From a virus: 64,000 nt of DNA. Every line of letters begins with the position of its first letter. Positions within the stretch are counted from its first letter, which is position 1. The stretch covers positions 1-64,000 of IMG/VR virus record IMGVR_UViG_3300021197_001602. The stretch is one strand, 5' to 3'. A program made the position numbers and the translations under genes. Shown piece after piece: positions 1 to 9,600 of the stretch. Under the pieces are notes generated by a model that was not told where the DNA came from, ran no database searches, and saw only the letters and a list, made by a program, of their open reading frames with translations.

Positions 1-542
1 CGAACCTTCGTCAGGGTGTTCTTGACAATGGTCTTACCCTGGGGGCATCAGCGCAGGGTGCAATTCTTGCTCATAATGGGTCGGCATGGGGTCACACCAT
101 TCCTACGCAAATGGTTGAGTTCCAAGTTTCGTATTCTTCCGCAGGCGACGCTTCGATTCCTGGTGTAGGTGAGGGCTCCATTGTCAATGGTGCTTACGCA
201 TCAGCCACAGATTACACCAAGCCAGGTTGGGTTTCCAAGGAAGCTTCGGGTGACTACGCAGGTATGTTCAAGGTTGACCTTGCTGATATCTTCGGCAACG
301 GAACCAACCTTTTCGGTCCACCAAACTTCATGGCTCAGGTCTTTGTCGTCAGCGACAACGGTCAGGTTCAAGAACTTGCTGGCACGAACATGGTAGTTGA
401 TGGCGAATCGCCAAGCGCTACTGGCACTTATAGTGCTGGTCCGTGTGAAGCTTACTTTGACCTTGACGGTGCGGCAGCAACCGACATCAAAAAGATTAGG
501 ATTGCCTTTAATCAAATCGGTGCTCCATTGATGAGCAGCTAA
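1..542 (+). CDS. Virion-associated protein, C-terminal part (5' truncated by window)
   Basis: An open frame runs in from the left edge (first full codon at base 3) and stops at 542, giving at least 179 residues; the first in-window ATG at 111 is internal and not the start. The visible part is Gly/Ala/Asn-rich and beta-like, with no motif I recognise, and ends in IRIAFNQIGAPLMSS. It sits directly before the scaffold gene and is followed by a strong terminator, so it closes an upstream transcription unit. A structural (decoration, fibre or head accessory) role is only suggested by location. Confidence 0.6.
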   Translation, partial: NLRQGVLDNGLTLGASAQGAILAHNGSAWGHTIPTQMVEFQVSYSSAGDASIPGVGEGSIVNGAYASATDYTKPGWVSKEASGDYAGMFKVDLADIFGNGTNLFGPPNFMAQVFVVSDNGQVQELAGTNMVVDGESPSATGTYSAGPCEAYFDLDGAAATDIKKIRIAFNQIGAPLMSS

Positions 543-595
543 TAGCTGAGGCTAATAAAATAAAATAGAAATCTTATCTTAGGATAAACATTTCG

Positions 596-630
596 GCGGC
601 AGGCTCTTCGGGGTCTGCCGCTTTCTTTTT
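596..630 (+). terminator. Rho-independent terminator
   Basis: An 11-bp stem (GCGGCAG plus GCTC, with G-U pairs) closed by a TTCG tetraloop spans 596-621 and is followed by CTTTCTTTTT. It ends the transcript of the left-edge gene and separates it from the scaffold-capsid unit. Confidence 0.9.
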
Positions 631-660
631 ATTCAAAATTGGGTTTTTAATCTTTGTGAC

Positions 661-678
661 ACTATTTATTAGAGAAAT
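661..678 (+). promoter_or_regulatory. Putative late promoter element (ACTATTTA), scaffold gene
   Basis: ACTATTTATTAGAGAAAT occurs here, 78 bases before the scaffold ATG. The identical 18-mer lies exactly 78 bases before the sheath ATG at 6631. No TTGACA-like -35 is present. It is one of nine ACTATTTA copies, all upstream of + strand genes. Confidence 0.55.
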
Positions 679-738
679 TGGACCTTCAATTGTGTTCAAT
701 ATATAAATATTTATAGATACACACAAGGAGAATCTTCA

Positions 739-1752
739 ATGTCTAGTATGCTAGAACAAGCTATCGTCGATGCGAAAGCACTCAAGGAAGCTGCCATTAA
801 AAGCGCAGAAACGGAATTACTCCAAAAATACTCAGAAGAAATGAAAGAAGCTGTCACTTCCCTATTGGAAGTTGAGGCTGATTTATCAATGGGCGCTGAT
901 GCAGCAATGCCATCAGAAGCACCTCCCTCATTTGCTGGTGGCGAGAACCTTTGTCCTTGCCCTGAAGATGAGGAAGAGTTCGTCGTTGACTTTTCACAAC
1001 TAAGAACACAAGCTGAAGAAGCCGAAGACGAAGGAGAGTCAATTGGCTCAGGTCTTGGCGGAGAAGAAGAATTCTCACTTGGCGATGAAGAAGGTCTTGG
1101 CGGAGAAGAAGACCTTGGACTAGGTGGAGAGGAAGAGGACGAAGAAGAACTCACTCTCGAAGAAAAAGCAATTCTCTCAGACATCTTTAATGAAGATGTT
1201 GTTCTCGATGTCATGAAAGACATGGTGAACGAAGAAGAAGATGAAGATAGTGATGAGGAAGAAGTAGAAGAAGAAGCTGGCGTAGATGTCGATGCTCTTG
1301 AGTCTGGCTTCCAGAAGAAGGAAGAACACCTTCAGAACACTATCGCTGAATTAGCAGAAAGATTAAAAGCTCAAATGAGCAAAACAAAAGAATACAAATC
1401 AGTCGTAGAAAAAATGACTGGTAGACTGGCTGAGGTCAATTTGTCCAACGCCAAGTTACTATATACGAATCGGGTTCTTAACAATACCTCCCTGAATGAG
1501 CGACAAAAGAATAAAATTGTCGAATCTATTGAAAGTGCCGTATCCGTGGTTGAGGCAAAGACTATCTTTGAAACACTTCAAAATGCTGTGAGCGTCGGCT
1601 CTGTTGCAAAAAGCAGAACTGCAAACTCACTTAGCGAAGCCGTTAGAAGAAATTCTTCACCTTACGCAATCCGTGGCAACGAAAGTGAGCCACAAAAGTT
1701 AAACGATGCATTCTCAGATAGAATGCGGAGATTAGCAGGCATCAATAAATAA
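739..1752 (+). CDS. Prohead core scaffold protein (gp22-like)
   Basis: This 337-residue, extremely acidic protein is helical at both ends: an N-terminal helix rich in Lys/Glu, a Glu/Asp/Gly low-complexity centre (residues 60-190), and a C-terminal coiled-coil half. Placement immediately before the gp23-like capsid gene, acidity and coiled-coil content match T4 gp22, the major core scaffold that is degraded by the prohead protease during maturation. The C-terminus carries RMRRLAGIN, and a related RMxxLAG string starts the acidic protein at 42336. The start ATG follows AAGGAG at about 726. The scaffold call rests on synteny and composition, not on a recognisable catalytic motif. Confidence 0.8.
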   Translation: MSSMLEQAIVDAKALKEAAIKSAETELLQKYSEEMKEAVTSLLEVEADLSMGADAAMPSEAPPSFAGGENLCPCPEDEEEFVVDFSQLRTQAEEAEDEGESIGSGLGGEEEFSLGDEEGLGGEEDLGLGGEEEDEEELTLEEKAILSDIFNEDVVLDVMKDMVNEEEDEDSDEEEVEEEAGVDVDALESGFQKKEEHLQNTIAELAERLKAQMSKTKEYKSVVEKMTGRLAEVNLSNAKLLYTNRVLNNTSLNERQKNKIVESIESAVSVVEAKTIFETLQNAVSVGSVAKSRTANSLSEAVRRNSSPYAIRGNESEPQKLNDAFSDRMRRLAGINK

Positions 1753-1778
1753 AACATTCTAGGAGGAATATAAAAAAA

Positions 1779-3746
1779 ATGTCTATTCTTAACAAACTAA
1801 CAGAAGGTATCGTCAATCGTGACCTTTCTCGTGATGGCGATGCTCTCCTCAATAAGTGGGAGAAAACAGGTCTTCTTGAGGGTCTTGACGATTACTCAAG
1901 AAACACAATGTCGGTTCTTTTAGAGAACCAAGCAAAGGAACTCCTTCGTGAGTCCAACACAATGCAGGGTGGCGATGTCGAAGGCTTCGCAGCAGTTGCA
2001 TTCCCAATCGTTCGTCGTGTATTCGGTGGTCTTTTGGCACAGAAGCTTGTATCGGTTCAGCCAATGAGCCTTCCAAGTGGTCTTATCTTCTTCATGGACT
2101 TCGTGAAGCAAGGACCAAACGCAGCCACAACAGGCTCAGACTACAATGGTGCTCCAAATAACCAGCAGCGTGGTGAGATGAATGTGCAAAACGACACTGC
2201 CACAGCTTCAGAGCCTTCGGTTTACGGTGGTCAGGTTAAAGGTCGTGGGATTCTCACCTCTGGTGCAGAGCTTGACCCTGAAGCCCGTGGTGCTGTAGGT
2301 GCAGGCAACCAAGCCCCAACACCTCAGTTTCAAGACTTGATTCAAGGTTTCTCAACCGCTCGTGCTCAAGGCGCTCCAACTGCTGGCGAGTGTGTCCTTG
2401 CCCGTGATGAAATCGTTCTTGACGGTTCATTGTCAGACGAAGAAGCTCAGGCTGTTCAGTTCGACCCAGACTTAATGGCTCGTTCTGGCAGCGAGCGTGT
2501 TCGTATTGTTCGTATTACAAGAACAAACTTCAACGCCATGCCCGCAGGAACTGGCGGAACTGGTCAGGCAACTTGCGGTGCAAGAATGTCAGGTCCAGAT
2601 ATTCGTCACTTGGCGGTTCAGGCTGCTGACGGCTCAACCCTTCGTGGCGTTTCCGATGTTGCTGCTGCTGCTGGAGACAATGTTGCACAGGTTCGTCGCT
2701 TGACTCGCCTTGTGACTGGTGATGGTTCAACCCGAGTTTACTCACACATGAACGACGCTGGTGTAGAATATGTTGAGTTCGTGATTGTTGGTATCGCCGA
2801 CGCAGACGGCTCAGCCTTCTCGACGGTTACTGCTTGTAATCAGGGTAACGAAGCAATGGACGGTCTCGGACTTGAGTTCGCTCTTGCCGACAACATTGCT
2901 GAAGCAACTGGTGCAACCTCTCCAAACCCAGACACTCTCGGTGCCCTTGTTGGTCAGACTGCATGGGAAATGGAAGGTTCAGTAGACCTGCCAGAAATCT
3001 CAATCAAGGTTGATTCAGTTGCAGTGACTTCGGTCACCCGTAAGCTGAAGGCTTCATGGTCACCTGAGCTTGCTCAAGACTTGAACGCTTATCATAACCT
3101 TGACGCAGAGGTCGAGTTGACTGGTATTCTTTCGGAGCAGATTGCTCTTGAAATTGACCAAGAAATTCTTGCTGACCTTATTGCTGGTGCAAAGGCTTCA
3201 AGCCTTTACTGGTCACGCCGTCCAGGTCTCTTCGTCAACCGTAAGACGGGTGCCGATGCGACTTCATTGGCTGCTCCACCTGATTTCACAGGTTCAGTAA
3301 GCGAATGGTACGAGACTCTCGTTGAAACTATCAACGATGTTTCGGCTGACATTCACCGCAAGACTCTTCGTGGTGGCGCTAACTTCTTGGTCTGTGGACC
3401 AGAGGTTGCAAACATCCTTGAGTTCACCAGTGGCTTCCGAGCTTCTGTAACTCATGATGACGACAGCGGTTCAGTTGGTGCTCAGCAAGTTGGTTCCATT
3501 TCTAAGAAGTGGGACTTGTATGTTGACCCATACTTCCCTCGTAACATCGTCCTTGTCGGGCGTAAGGGTAGCTCATTCCTCGAAAGTGGATATGTCTACG
3601 CTCCTTATGTACCTCTCCAGACGACACCAACCATCTTCCACGCAGATGACTTCACTCCCCGCAAGGCAGTGATGACTCGCTACGGCAAGAAGCTGGTCCG
3701 TCCTGACATGTACGGTCTTGTTGTTGTTCGTGACCTCGAAGGGTAA
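1779..3746 (+). CDS. Major capsid protein (gp23-like)
   Basis: A 655-residue HK97-fold capsid protein, longer than T4 gp23 (521). Residues 91-99 carry VQPMSLPSG, matching the QPM-x-x-P-x-G block of gp23, followed by FFMDF. The C-terminal part (YAPYVPLQTTPTIF, then MTRYGKKLVRPDMYG) is typical of gp23. An N-terminal delta-like region ends with LLRE at 55-58, fitting the (L/I)-x-E cleavage rule of T4 gp21, so mature protein probably begins near Ser59. Within that region, residues 23-35 read LLNKWEKTGLLEG, which resembles the N-terminal tag on the 54-63 kb proteins. Start ATG follows AGGAGG. Central insertions (about residues 190-380) could be an added surface domain. Confidence 0.95.
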   Translation: MSILNKLTEGIVNRDLSRDGDALLNKWEKTGLLEGLDDYSRNTMSVLLENQAKELLRESNTMQGGDVEGFAAVAFPIVRRVFGGLLAQKLVSVQPMSLPSGLIFFMDFVKQGPNAATTGSDYNGAPNNQQRGEMNVQNDTATASEPSVYGGQVKGRGILTSGAELDPEARGAVGAGNQAPTPQFQDLIQGFSTARAQGAPTAGECVLARDEIVLDGSLSDEEAQAVQFDPDLMARSGSERVRIVRITRTNFNAMPAGTGGTGQATCGARMSGPDIRHLAVQAADGSTLRGVSDVAAAAGDNVAQVRRLTRLVTGDGSTRVYSHMNDAGVEYVEFVIVGIADADGSAFSTVTACNQGNEAMDGLGLEFALADNIAEATGATSPNPDTLGALVGQTAWEMEGSVDLPEISIKVDSVAVTSVTRKLKASWSPELAQDLNAYHNLDAEVELTGILSEQIALEIDQEILADLIAGAKASSLYWSRRPGLFVNRKTGADATSLAAPPDFTGSVSEWYETLVETINDVSADIHRKTLRGGANFLVCGPEVANILEFTSGFRASVTHDDDSGSVGAQQVGSISKKWDLYVDPYFPRNIVLVGRKGSSFLESGYVYAPYVPLQTTPTIFHADDFTPRKAVMTRYGKKLVRPDMYGLVVVRDLEG

Positions 3747-3777
3747 TCGATAAACAACATAGCGTAAGCTAAACATG

Positions 3778-3818
3778 CCCCACCTTGACTTCGGTTAGGG
3801 TGGGGTTTTGTTTTTTTT
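3778..3818 (+). terminator. Rho-independent terminator after capsid gene
   Basis: A 12-bp stem (CCCCACC paired with GGGTGGGG, two G-U pairs) with a TTCG loop spans 3778-3805 and is followed by TTTTG and eight T. It lets capsid message end separately from the neck genes. Confidence 0.93.
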
Positions 3819-3861
3819 GAAACTAGTTAGTACGAGAGAGAGATTCTCGGGAGGATTAAAC

Positions 3862-5202
3862 ATGTCATTACCCACACTGACCCCAGCGCAAACGCAATCT
3901 ACGGTGGTTTTGCCTAAAAGCTATACTGTGCCTGCCTCTGGCTCTGCGGACCATGACACACTTGTCGCCTCTTTTCCTTTTGGAACTTATGCTAATGAAA
4001 ATTACTGGTTTGATAATCAAGCGACGCCTGCAACAGAATATGCGCAGGTCCGCCCATTCTTGCTTGGCGCAGCAGACCAAGTAGCTTTTACTTATAGGAA
4101 GCTCGGCGGAGATGTCCTTGATATTGAACTAACAAAAGAACAAGTCTTCTCAGCATATGAAGAAGCTTGTTTAGAGTATTCATATCTTATAAACATTCAC
4201 CAATCAAAGAATGTTTTGTCAAATGTTCTTGGTGGAACCACTGGTTCGTTTAATGAAGATGGCATGATTACAGATGCGTTTGGTGCCGACAAGACTATTG
4301 ATAAAACAAGACACCTTTCACTTAAATATCCACGCTTCGACTTTGCTTATGCTCGAAGAGTTACTGACGGTATTTCAGAAGAGGCAAATGTTGGAGGCTC
4401 ATCAAGAATTTATTCAGCGTCCTTCAGCATCGTATCAGACCAACAAGATTATGACTTGCAAGCTATTGTTGCAGCCGACTCAGACTTTACAGCGATTGTC
4501 GGTACACCACAAAACAAAATATTAATTAAAAAAGTATATTACCAAACACCCAAGTCCATGTGGAATTATTATGGCTACTACGGCGGCGTTAATGTAATGG
4601 GCAACTTGTCTACTTATGGACAGTTTTCCGATGATTCAACTTACGAGTTGGTTCCAGCTTGGCAAAACAAGATGCAAGCCAAGGCGTTTGAAGAATCTCT
4701 TTATGTAAGAGCGTCCCATTCGTCTTACGAGCTTAAAAACAACAGATTAAGAATCTTCCCCACCCCAGGTGACACAACCCCAGCGAAGATGTGGATTGAG
4801 TTCCTGGTTCCTTCGGATACATGGGATGAATCCAGTGGTATCAACGATGGGATTAGTGGCGTGAACAACATGAACACAATTCCTTTGCAAAATGTTCCTT
4901 ATAAAAACATTAACTCGATTGGTAAACAGTGGATTCGAAGATTCGCTCTTGCACTTTCAAAGGAAATGCTCGGTCTTGTCCGTTCGAAGTTCTCTTCGAT
5001 ACCAATTCCAGGCAACGATATCTCAATGAATGGCGACGCTCTTATTTCATCAGGAAAAGAAGAGCAAACAGCCCTTAGAGATGAGCTTAAGGAAATTCTA
5101 GATGAATTGACCTACGGTAAGATGCTTGAGGGCGACGCAGAATCTGTCGAGAACTCAAACAAAGTTATTTCAAAGGTACCGACTTTAATTTATAGAGGGT
5201 AG
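3862..5202 (+). CDS. Neck / head-completion structural protein
   Basis: A 446-residue protein; I place the start at ATG 3862 behind GGGAGGA, not at the earlier TTG that overlaps the terminator T-run. The segment LTKEQVFSAYEEACLEYSYLI (about residues 90-110) and the conserved neighbourhood between gp23-like and gp14/gp15-like genes suggest a T4 gp13-type neck protein, which with gp14 closes the filled head and joins it to the tail. The family link is by position and general resemblance to marine T4-like phages, so the exact gp number is uncertain. Confidence 0.6.
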   Translation: MSLPTLTPAQTQSTVVLPKSYTVPASGSADHDTLVASFPFGTYANENYWFDNQATPATEYAQVRPFLLGAADQVAFTYRKLGGDVLDIELTKEQVFSAYEEACLEYSYLINIHQSKNVLSNVLGGTTGSFNEDGMITDAFGADKTIDKTRHLSLKYPRFDFAYARRVTDGISEEANVGGSSRIYSASFSIVSDQQDYDLQAIVAADSDFTAIVGTPQNKILIKKVYYQTPKSMWNYYGYYGGVNVMGNLSTYGQFSDDSTYELVPAWQNKMQAKAFEESLYVRASHSSYELKNNRLRIFPTPGDTTPAKMWIEFLVPSDTWDESSGINDGISGVNNMNTIPLQNVPYKNINSIGKQWIRRFALALSKEMLGLVRSKFSSIPIPGNDISMNGDALISSGKEEQTALRDELKEILDELTYGKMLEGDAESVENSNKVISKVPTLIYRG

Positions 5203-5213
5203 AGGAGTAGTAA

Positions 5214-5702
5214 ATGGCTGATAACAAATGGGAACAACCAGACGCTCCACCACCTCCATTATTTGCAGGCAAAAAAGAGCGTGATTTGGTCAAACAAGTC
5301 AACGATGAGCTTATCGAGCGTGTCATCGGTCAGACAGTATTATATTATCCAATCGATTTAGAGACTTCAGAGTTCCATCCGCTCTATGGAGAGGCAATTG
5401 ATAAAACTTTCTTGCCTCCAATCCGTGTTCATGCTCTTATCGAGAAAGAAGAGACTGATACGACCTATACAAACTATGGTATTGACAAGGTTAGCAACAT
5501 TACTATCTACTTTCACAAGAGAAGGTTGACGGAAGACCAAGACCTTTGGGTGAGAGAAGGAGATTTTATCCAGTATGACGGTCAGTTGTACGAGATAGCA
5601 GACTTAAGCCAACCAAGATACTTGTTTGGACAAGATAATCAACGATTCGAGATAAGAGCGTCATGTAGAAAGGCGAGAGAGGGAGTGTTCGATGGAAAAT
5701 AA
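5214..5702 (+). CDS. Neck / head-tail connector protein (gp14-like position)
   Basis: A 162-residue protein between the neck protein and the gp15-like tail terminator. It contains a conserved central sheet region (YFHKRRL then WVREGDFIQYDGQLYEIADL, residues about 100-135), a barrel-like pattern typical of connector and tail completion proteins. The start ATG follows GAGGAG. The last bases overlap the next gene (start 5692), indicating translational coupling. Role as gp14-like connector is inferred from order. Confidence 0.55.
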   Translation: MADNKWEQPDAPPPPLFAGKKERDLVKQVNDELIERVIGQTVLYYPIDLETSEFHPLYGEAIDKTFLPPIRVHALIEKEETDTTYTNYGIDKVSNITIYFHKRRLTEDQDLWVREGDFIQYDGQLYEIADLSQPRYLFGQDNQRFEIRASCRKAREGVFDGK

Positions 5703-6528
5703 AGAAGCAGGTTACGAAAAGCAGCTTGGCGACTCATCGTTAGAAGATTTTGACTATGCAGTCTTTAATTGGCTTAACGAAACGCTCGACCTTCATGCAA
5801 GAACAAATAAAGGCTGGAAAAAGGTTCCTGTTATTTGGGTTGCAGGCGAGAAAGTTCACCAAGCAAAGAAAAATCCAGACTTGCGTGACTCTTCAGGTGC
5901 CTTAATCCTTCCCTTGACGACTGTGGAGCGTACAGGCGTCGCTAAAGACCCTACTAGAAGAGGTACAGCGGCAGCCAATGTTCCAAACAATAATGATAAC
6001 AAGGGTGGAGCCCTTACAATCGCAAAAAGAATTAAACAAGACAAAACAGCGACCTTTGCCAACGCAGCAGCGGCAAAGAAACCTCCAATCAACTTTCGGA
6101 CAGCAAAGAATGACCGAGTTGTATATGAAGTAATAAATATTCCAAATCCAGTTTACATAGAGGCTACTTATGTGGTAATATTGCGTACTGAATACCAAGA
6201 ACAGATGAATAATCTAATTCAACCATTCATGACGAGAACTGGAGGACCAAATCACACAATAATCAAACATAATAAACACCGCTATGAAGCTTTCATCGGT
6301 CAGGACTTTTCATTCGAGAATACTGTATCCGATATTGGCGACGGCGAAAGGAATTACATCACAACTATCGAAATTAAAGTCCTTGGTGCCTTGATAGGCG
6401 ATGGACCAAATCAAGAGAAACCAAAGAGGGCAATTCGAGAGACAATTGTAGATGTAAAACTGATGAGAGAAAGAGTGATGATGGGCGACGAAGCTCAATT
6501 CGCCGAAGATAAAAAATATCGTGAGTAA
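5692..6528 (+). CDS. Tail terminator / sheath stabiliser (gp15-like)
   Basis: A 278-residue protein resembling T4 gp15, which caps the tail tube and sheath and binds the neck. Matching blocks are VPVIWVAGEKV, ILPLTTVERTGV, YEVINIPNPVYIEATYVVIL and an EQMNNLIQPF block, in the same order as in gp15 (binding-face strands followed by a helix). A Lys/Asn-rich stretch (residues 90-125) looks disordered and is extra relative to T4. The gene overlaps the preceding one and is the last of the connector set before the sheath unit. Confidence 0.75.
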   Translation: MENKEAGYEKQLGDSSLEDFDYAVFNWLNETLDLHARTNKGWKKVPVIWVAGEKVHQAKKNPDLRDSSGALILPLTTVERTGVAKDPTRRGTAAANVPNNNDNKGGALTIAKRIKQDKTATFANAAAAKKPPINFRTAKNDRVVYEVINIPNPVYIEATYVVILRTEYQEQMNNLIQPFMTRTGGPNHTIIKHNKHRYEAFIGQDFSFENTVSDIGDGERNYITTIEIKVLGALIGDGPNQEKPKRAIRETIVDVKLMRERVMMGDEAQFAEDKKYRE

Positions 6529-6552
6529 TTTTATCTTTTGAGGAAATCCTCT

Positions 6553-6570
6553 ACTATTTATTAGAGAAAT
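6553..6570 (+). promoter_or_regulatory. Putative late promoter element (ACTATTTA), sheath gene
   Basis: ACTATTTATTAGAGAAAT is identical over 18 bases to the copy at 661 and lies the same 78 bases before the start codon it serves. Flanking sequence differs, so this is not a simple duplicated leader. Confidence 0.55.
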
Positions 6571-6630
6571 GCCACAAGGCTTTTAGGCGTTCAAGCCGCA
6601 AATGTATATATGCTTTAAGGAGAAACAACA

Positions 6631-9600
6631 ATGTCCGTTAAGAAATTTAAGTTCGTATCACCAGGGGTTTTCGTTAATGAAATCGATAATTCCCAACTAA
6701 CAAAACAAGGTGACGATATTGGACCAGTAATTATTGGTACAGCGCTAAGAGGACCATCAATGGTTCCAACAAGAATCGAGTCATTCTCTGACTTCGTAGA
6801 AACTTTCGGTGAGCCCCTTTCGGGTAGCGAAGGTTCCGATGTCTGGAGAGAAGGGAACAAGCTAGCGCCTACCTATGCTGCATATGCTGCACAAGCTTAT
6901 TTGCGTAATGCTTCCCCTGTTACTTTCGTTCGTCTTTTGGGTGAAGCTCATCCTGACGGCAGCGACAAGGCTGGTTGGAGCATCACAGACCCATCTACTG
7001 CATTCGACGCCGCAGGCGACGGTGCTGCTGGTGCATACGGTCTATTCATCTCGAACGGTGGTTCCGCAGCCGTGGCTGCCAAGGGCTCTGTTGAGTTCAA
7101 CACTGTTGTTATTGCCAATGCAGGCTTCAATGTTACCTACGATGGCGGTTCTGCTGTCACAGAGGCAAGTGGTACACACCCAGCATTCTCAATCGATGTT
7201 TCAAGCAACAATGCTGGTAATGACACGCTAACTATGACGCACTTCGACGGTGACACAAGCTCGCTTGTTTTGGGTGACGGTGCTGGTAAGCAGGTTGTCG
7301 GTGGTGCTGCTGCTGTAGCAGACCAAAGAAACAATCTTGTCTCTTATATTAATACAACTTTCCCAGAGCTTGAAGCAATCGGTGATAGCGTTGATGTTTC
7401 AAAGCTTTATGTTCGTGAAAAGGCAAGGGTCAAGGTTGCAGGCGCAGGCTCAGTCAATGTTGCATTTATTGCAGGCGCAAACAACCTAACAGTTGTGGAA
7501 GGTTCTTCATCTGCATTTTGTAACTTCTCAGGCGGCGTCGCTGCACAGGTTTTCTCAGCAGGTGCCTATGCTGGCGTTGCGGAGACTGGAGCCAGCACGA
7601 TTTCATTAGCCAAGGCGATGGAGTCAGCAGGCATTTCACCATTCCATTCATTCACAGGGGCAGCGTCGGTTGATGCCCAGTTGGCAACTCAGTTTGCTGC
7701 CCTCGGCTCATTCGGAGCCAACACTCTTGCCGTTGACGGTACTGACACCACAAAGGTAGTAGTCACTTCTACCGCTGAAGGCACAGCAGGAAATTCAAAA
7801 GCAATTGCAGGCAGCGTCGGAACTGTTGTAGGTACAGGTACAGGCACTTCTGGCTCAGCTTCCTCTCTTACTGGTCAAACAGGTGCACTTGCAGCGATTC
7901 TTTATGCTAAGAGTGGTGCAATTTCGCTTATGGGTAGCTCGGCACTATTTGCCACGCCAACCGTATCTGGTGTTGGTGTGTGGATGCGCTCAGACGGAGC
8001 AAACAACCAATTCAAGCTTCGTGTTCAAAACACCGCTGGAAGCAAGTCGGATATCAGCAACAAAGAAGATATCTCGTTCAACTTTAACAAGAACTCAAGA
8101 CTTTATGTCCGAAATGTGCTTAACACGAACCCAACGCTTTGTGATGCGAATGTTTCGGGCACAGGAAAGCTTAAGGCATATTTCCTCGGAGAAACCTTTG
8201 ACCGCCACTTGGCAGATGTACAAGCTGGTATCTCAACGGCTAAGGGCGCACAGTACGCTTGTTTGTTACCCATCAAGGGAGCAGGTAATCATGAGTCAAA
8301 TGCGTCCCCCGCAAAGACTCCTTGGATTATTTCGCAACACAATGGTAACCCCGCAGAGCTTGATACCACCTCTTCAGCACTTCTTAATGATGGAAGTGTA
8401 GAATCCAAGGGTATTGAAAAGCTTATGAGACTTCATTCTCTTTACGCTGGACAGTGGGAAAGAAAAAATCTTAAAGTTGCGATTGAAGACATCAAGGCAC
8501 CTTCAGATAAATTTAACCCATATGGAACCTTCTCGGTTGTAGTTCGAAGAGTAGAAGACTCGGACGCTGCACCAACTATCGTAGAAAGATTCTCCTCATG
8601 TAACTTGAACCCAGCTTCAGCCGACTATGTTGGTAAGAAGATTGGTGACATGCACATGGTTTGGGACGACGATGAAAGAAGATATCAGGCTCACGGTCAG
8701 TTCGAGAACCAATCACGCTTCTTGCGTGTTGAGGTATCAAGCTCGGTTGAGTCGGGACTAGCGGATGCCAGAATGCTTCCATTCGGCTTCCTTGGACCAA
8801 AGAAAAAGAAAGATATCGTTTTCACCAACGCTGCGACCCCAACACTCGAAATCGGCGGTGTAGCCACCGACTTCCTTATGGATGCAGAAGATAGTGAGCT
8901 TAAGTTTCACAGTGCCTCGGCTTCTAGCGCTGGTAGCGCATGGGCTGCCGCTGATGAAAAGATTGTAATCGGACCAGCCACCGATGGAGCCACAACTAGG
9001 AGTACTGCGGATTTCTCGGTAACTCTTAAGTTTCCTTCAATGGCACTGAGAACAACTTCCGCTGATTCAACTCTTTCTTCACCGAGAGATGCAAACTTTG
9101 GTATTACGACTTCTGAACGAGGCAGCGATTCTATCTTTGATGAATCTTACATGGACCTTGCAGGCTACTGCGGTTTTGGTACGCCAGTTGGTGGCGACGA
9201 CGCAACCGCAGTTGGAGCTAACGATGAACATCAGTTTATCTTCACTCTTGATGATATTCGTTATCCGTATACCATCGCCGAGGGCGGAGGCAACACCGAT
9301 GCCAATGCTCCTGCTGTGACCTCGAAGCCTAAGAACTTTATTTGGGAAGCAGGCTCCAGAGCATCCGCAGGTGCCCACAGCGTTGCTTCGATTACTGGAT
9401 ACACTCCAGCTTCAGGAATCCCAGGTGGATTCGAAGCTATTCTCGACAAGGGAATTCAAAGCTTCACACTGCCTCTTCTTGGCGGTCACGACGGCATTGA
9501 TGTTTTCCAAGTTCAACCATTCAGTTATCACGCAAGCGCAAGCTCAAATACTGCTCTTGCCTCGGCTGATAGTTCTGCACTAAGCCACTATGCTCTTAAC

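Noticed and set aside
702-709. TATAAATA, the T4 late promoter core, before the scaffold gene; also two overlapping copies at 50377-50390
   Set aside because: The scaffold copy stands in an AT-rich leader and the 50377 pair follows a good sigma70-like promoter before an early-type operon. They do not recur before other structural genes, unlike ACTATTTA.
711-1223. Minus-strand ORF opposite the scaffold gene (Ser/Pro-rich)
   Set aside because: It mirrors the Glu/Gly-rich coding repeats of the scaffold gene; no promoter or ribosome site.
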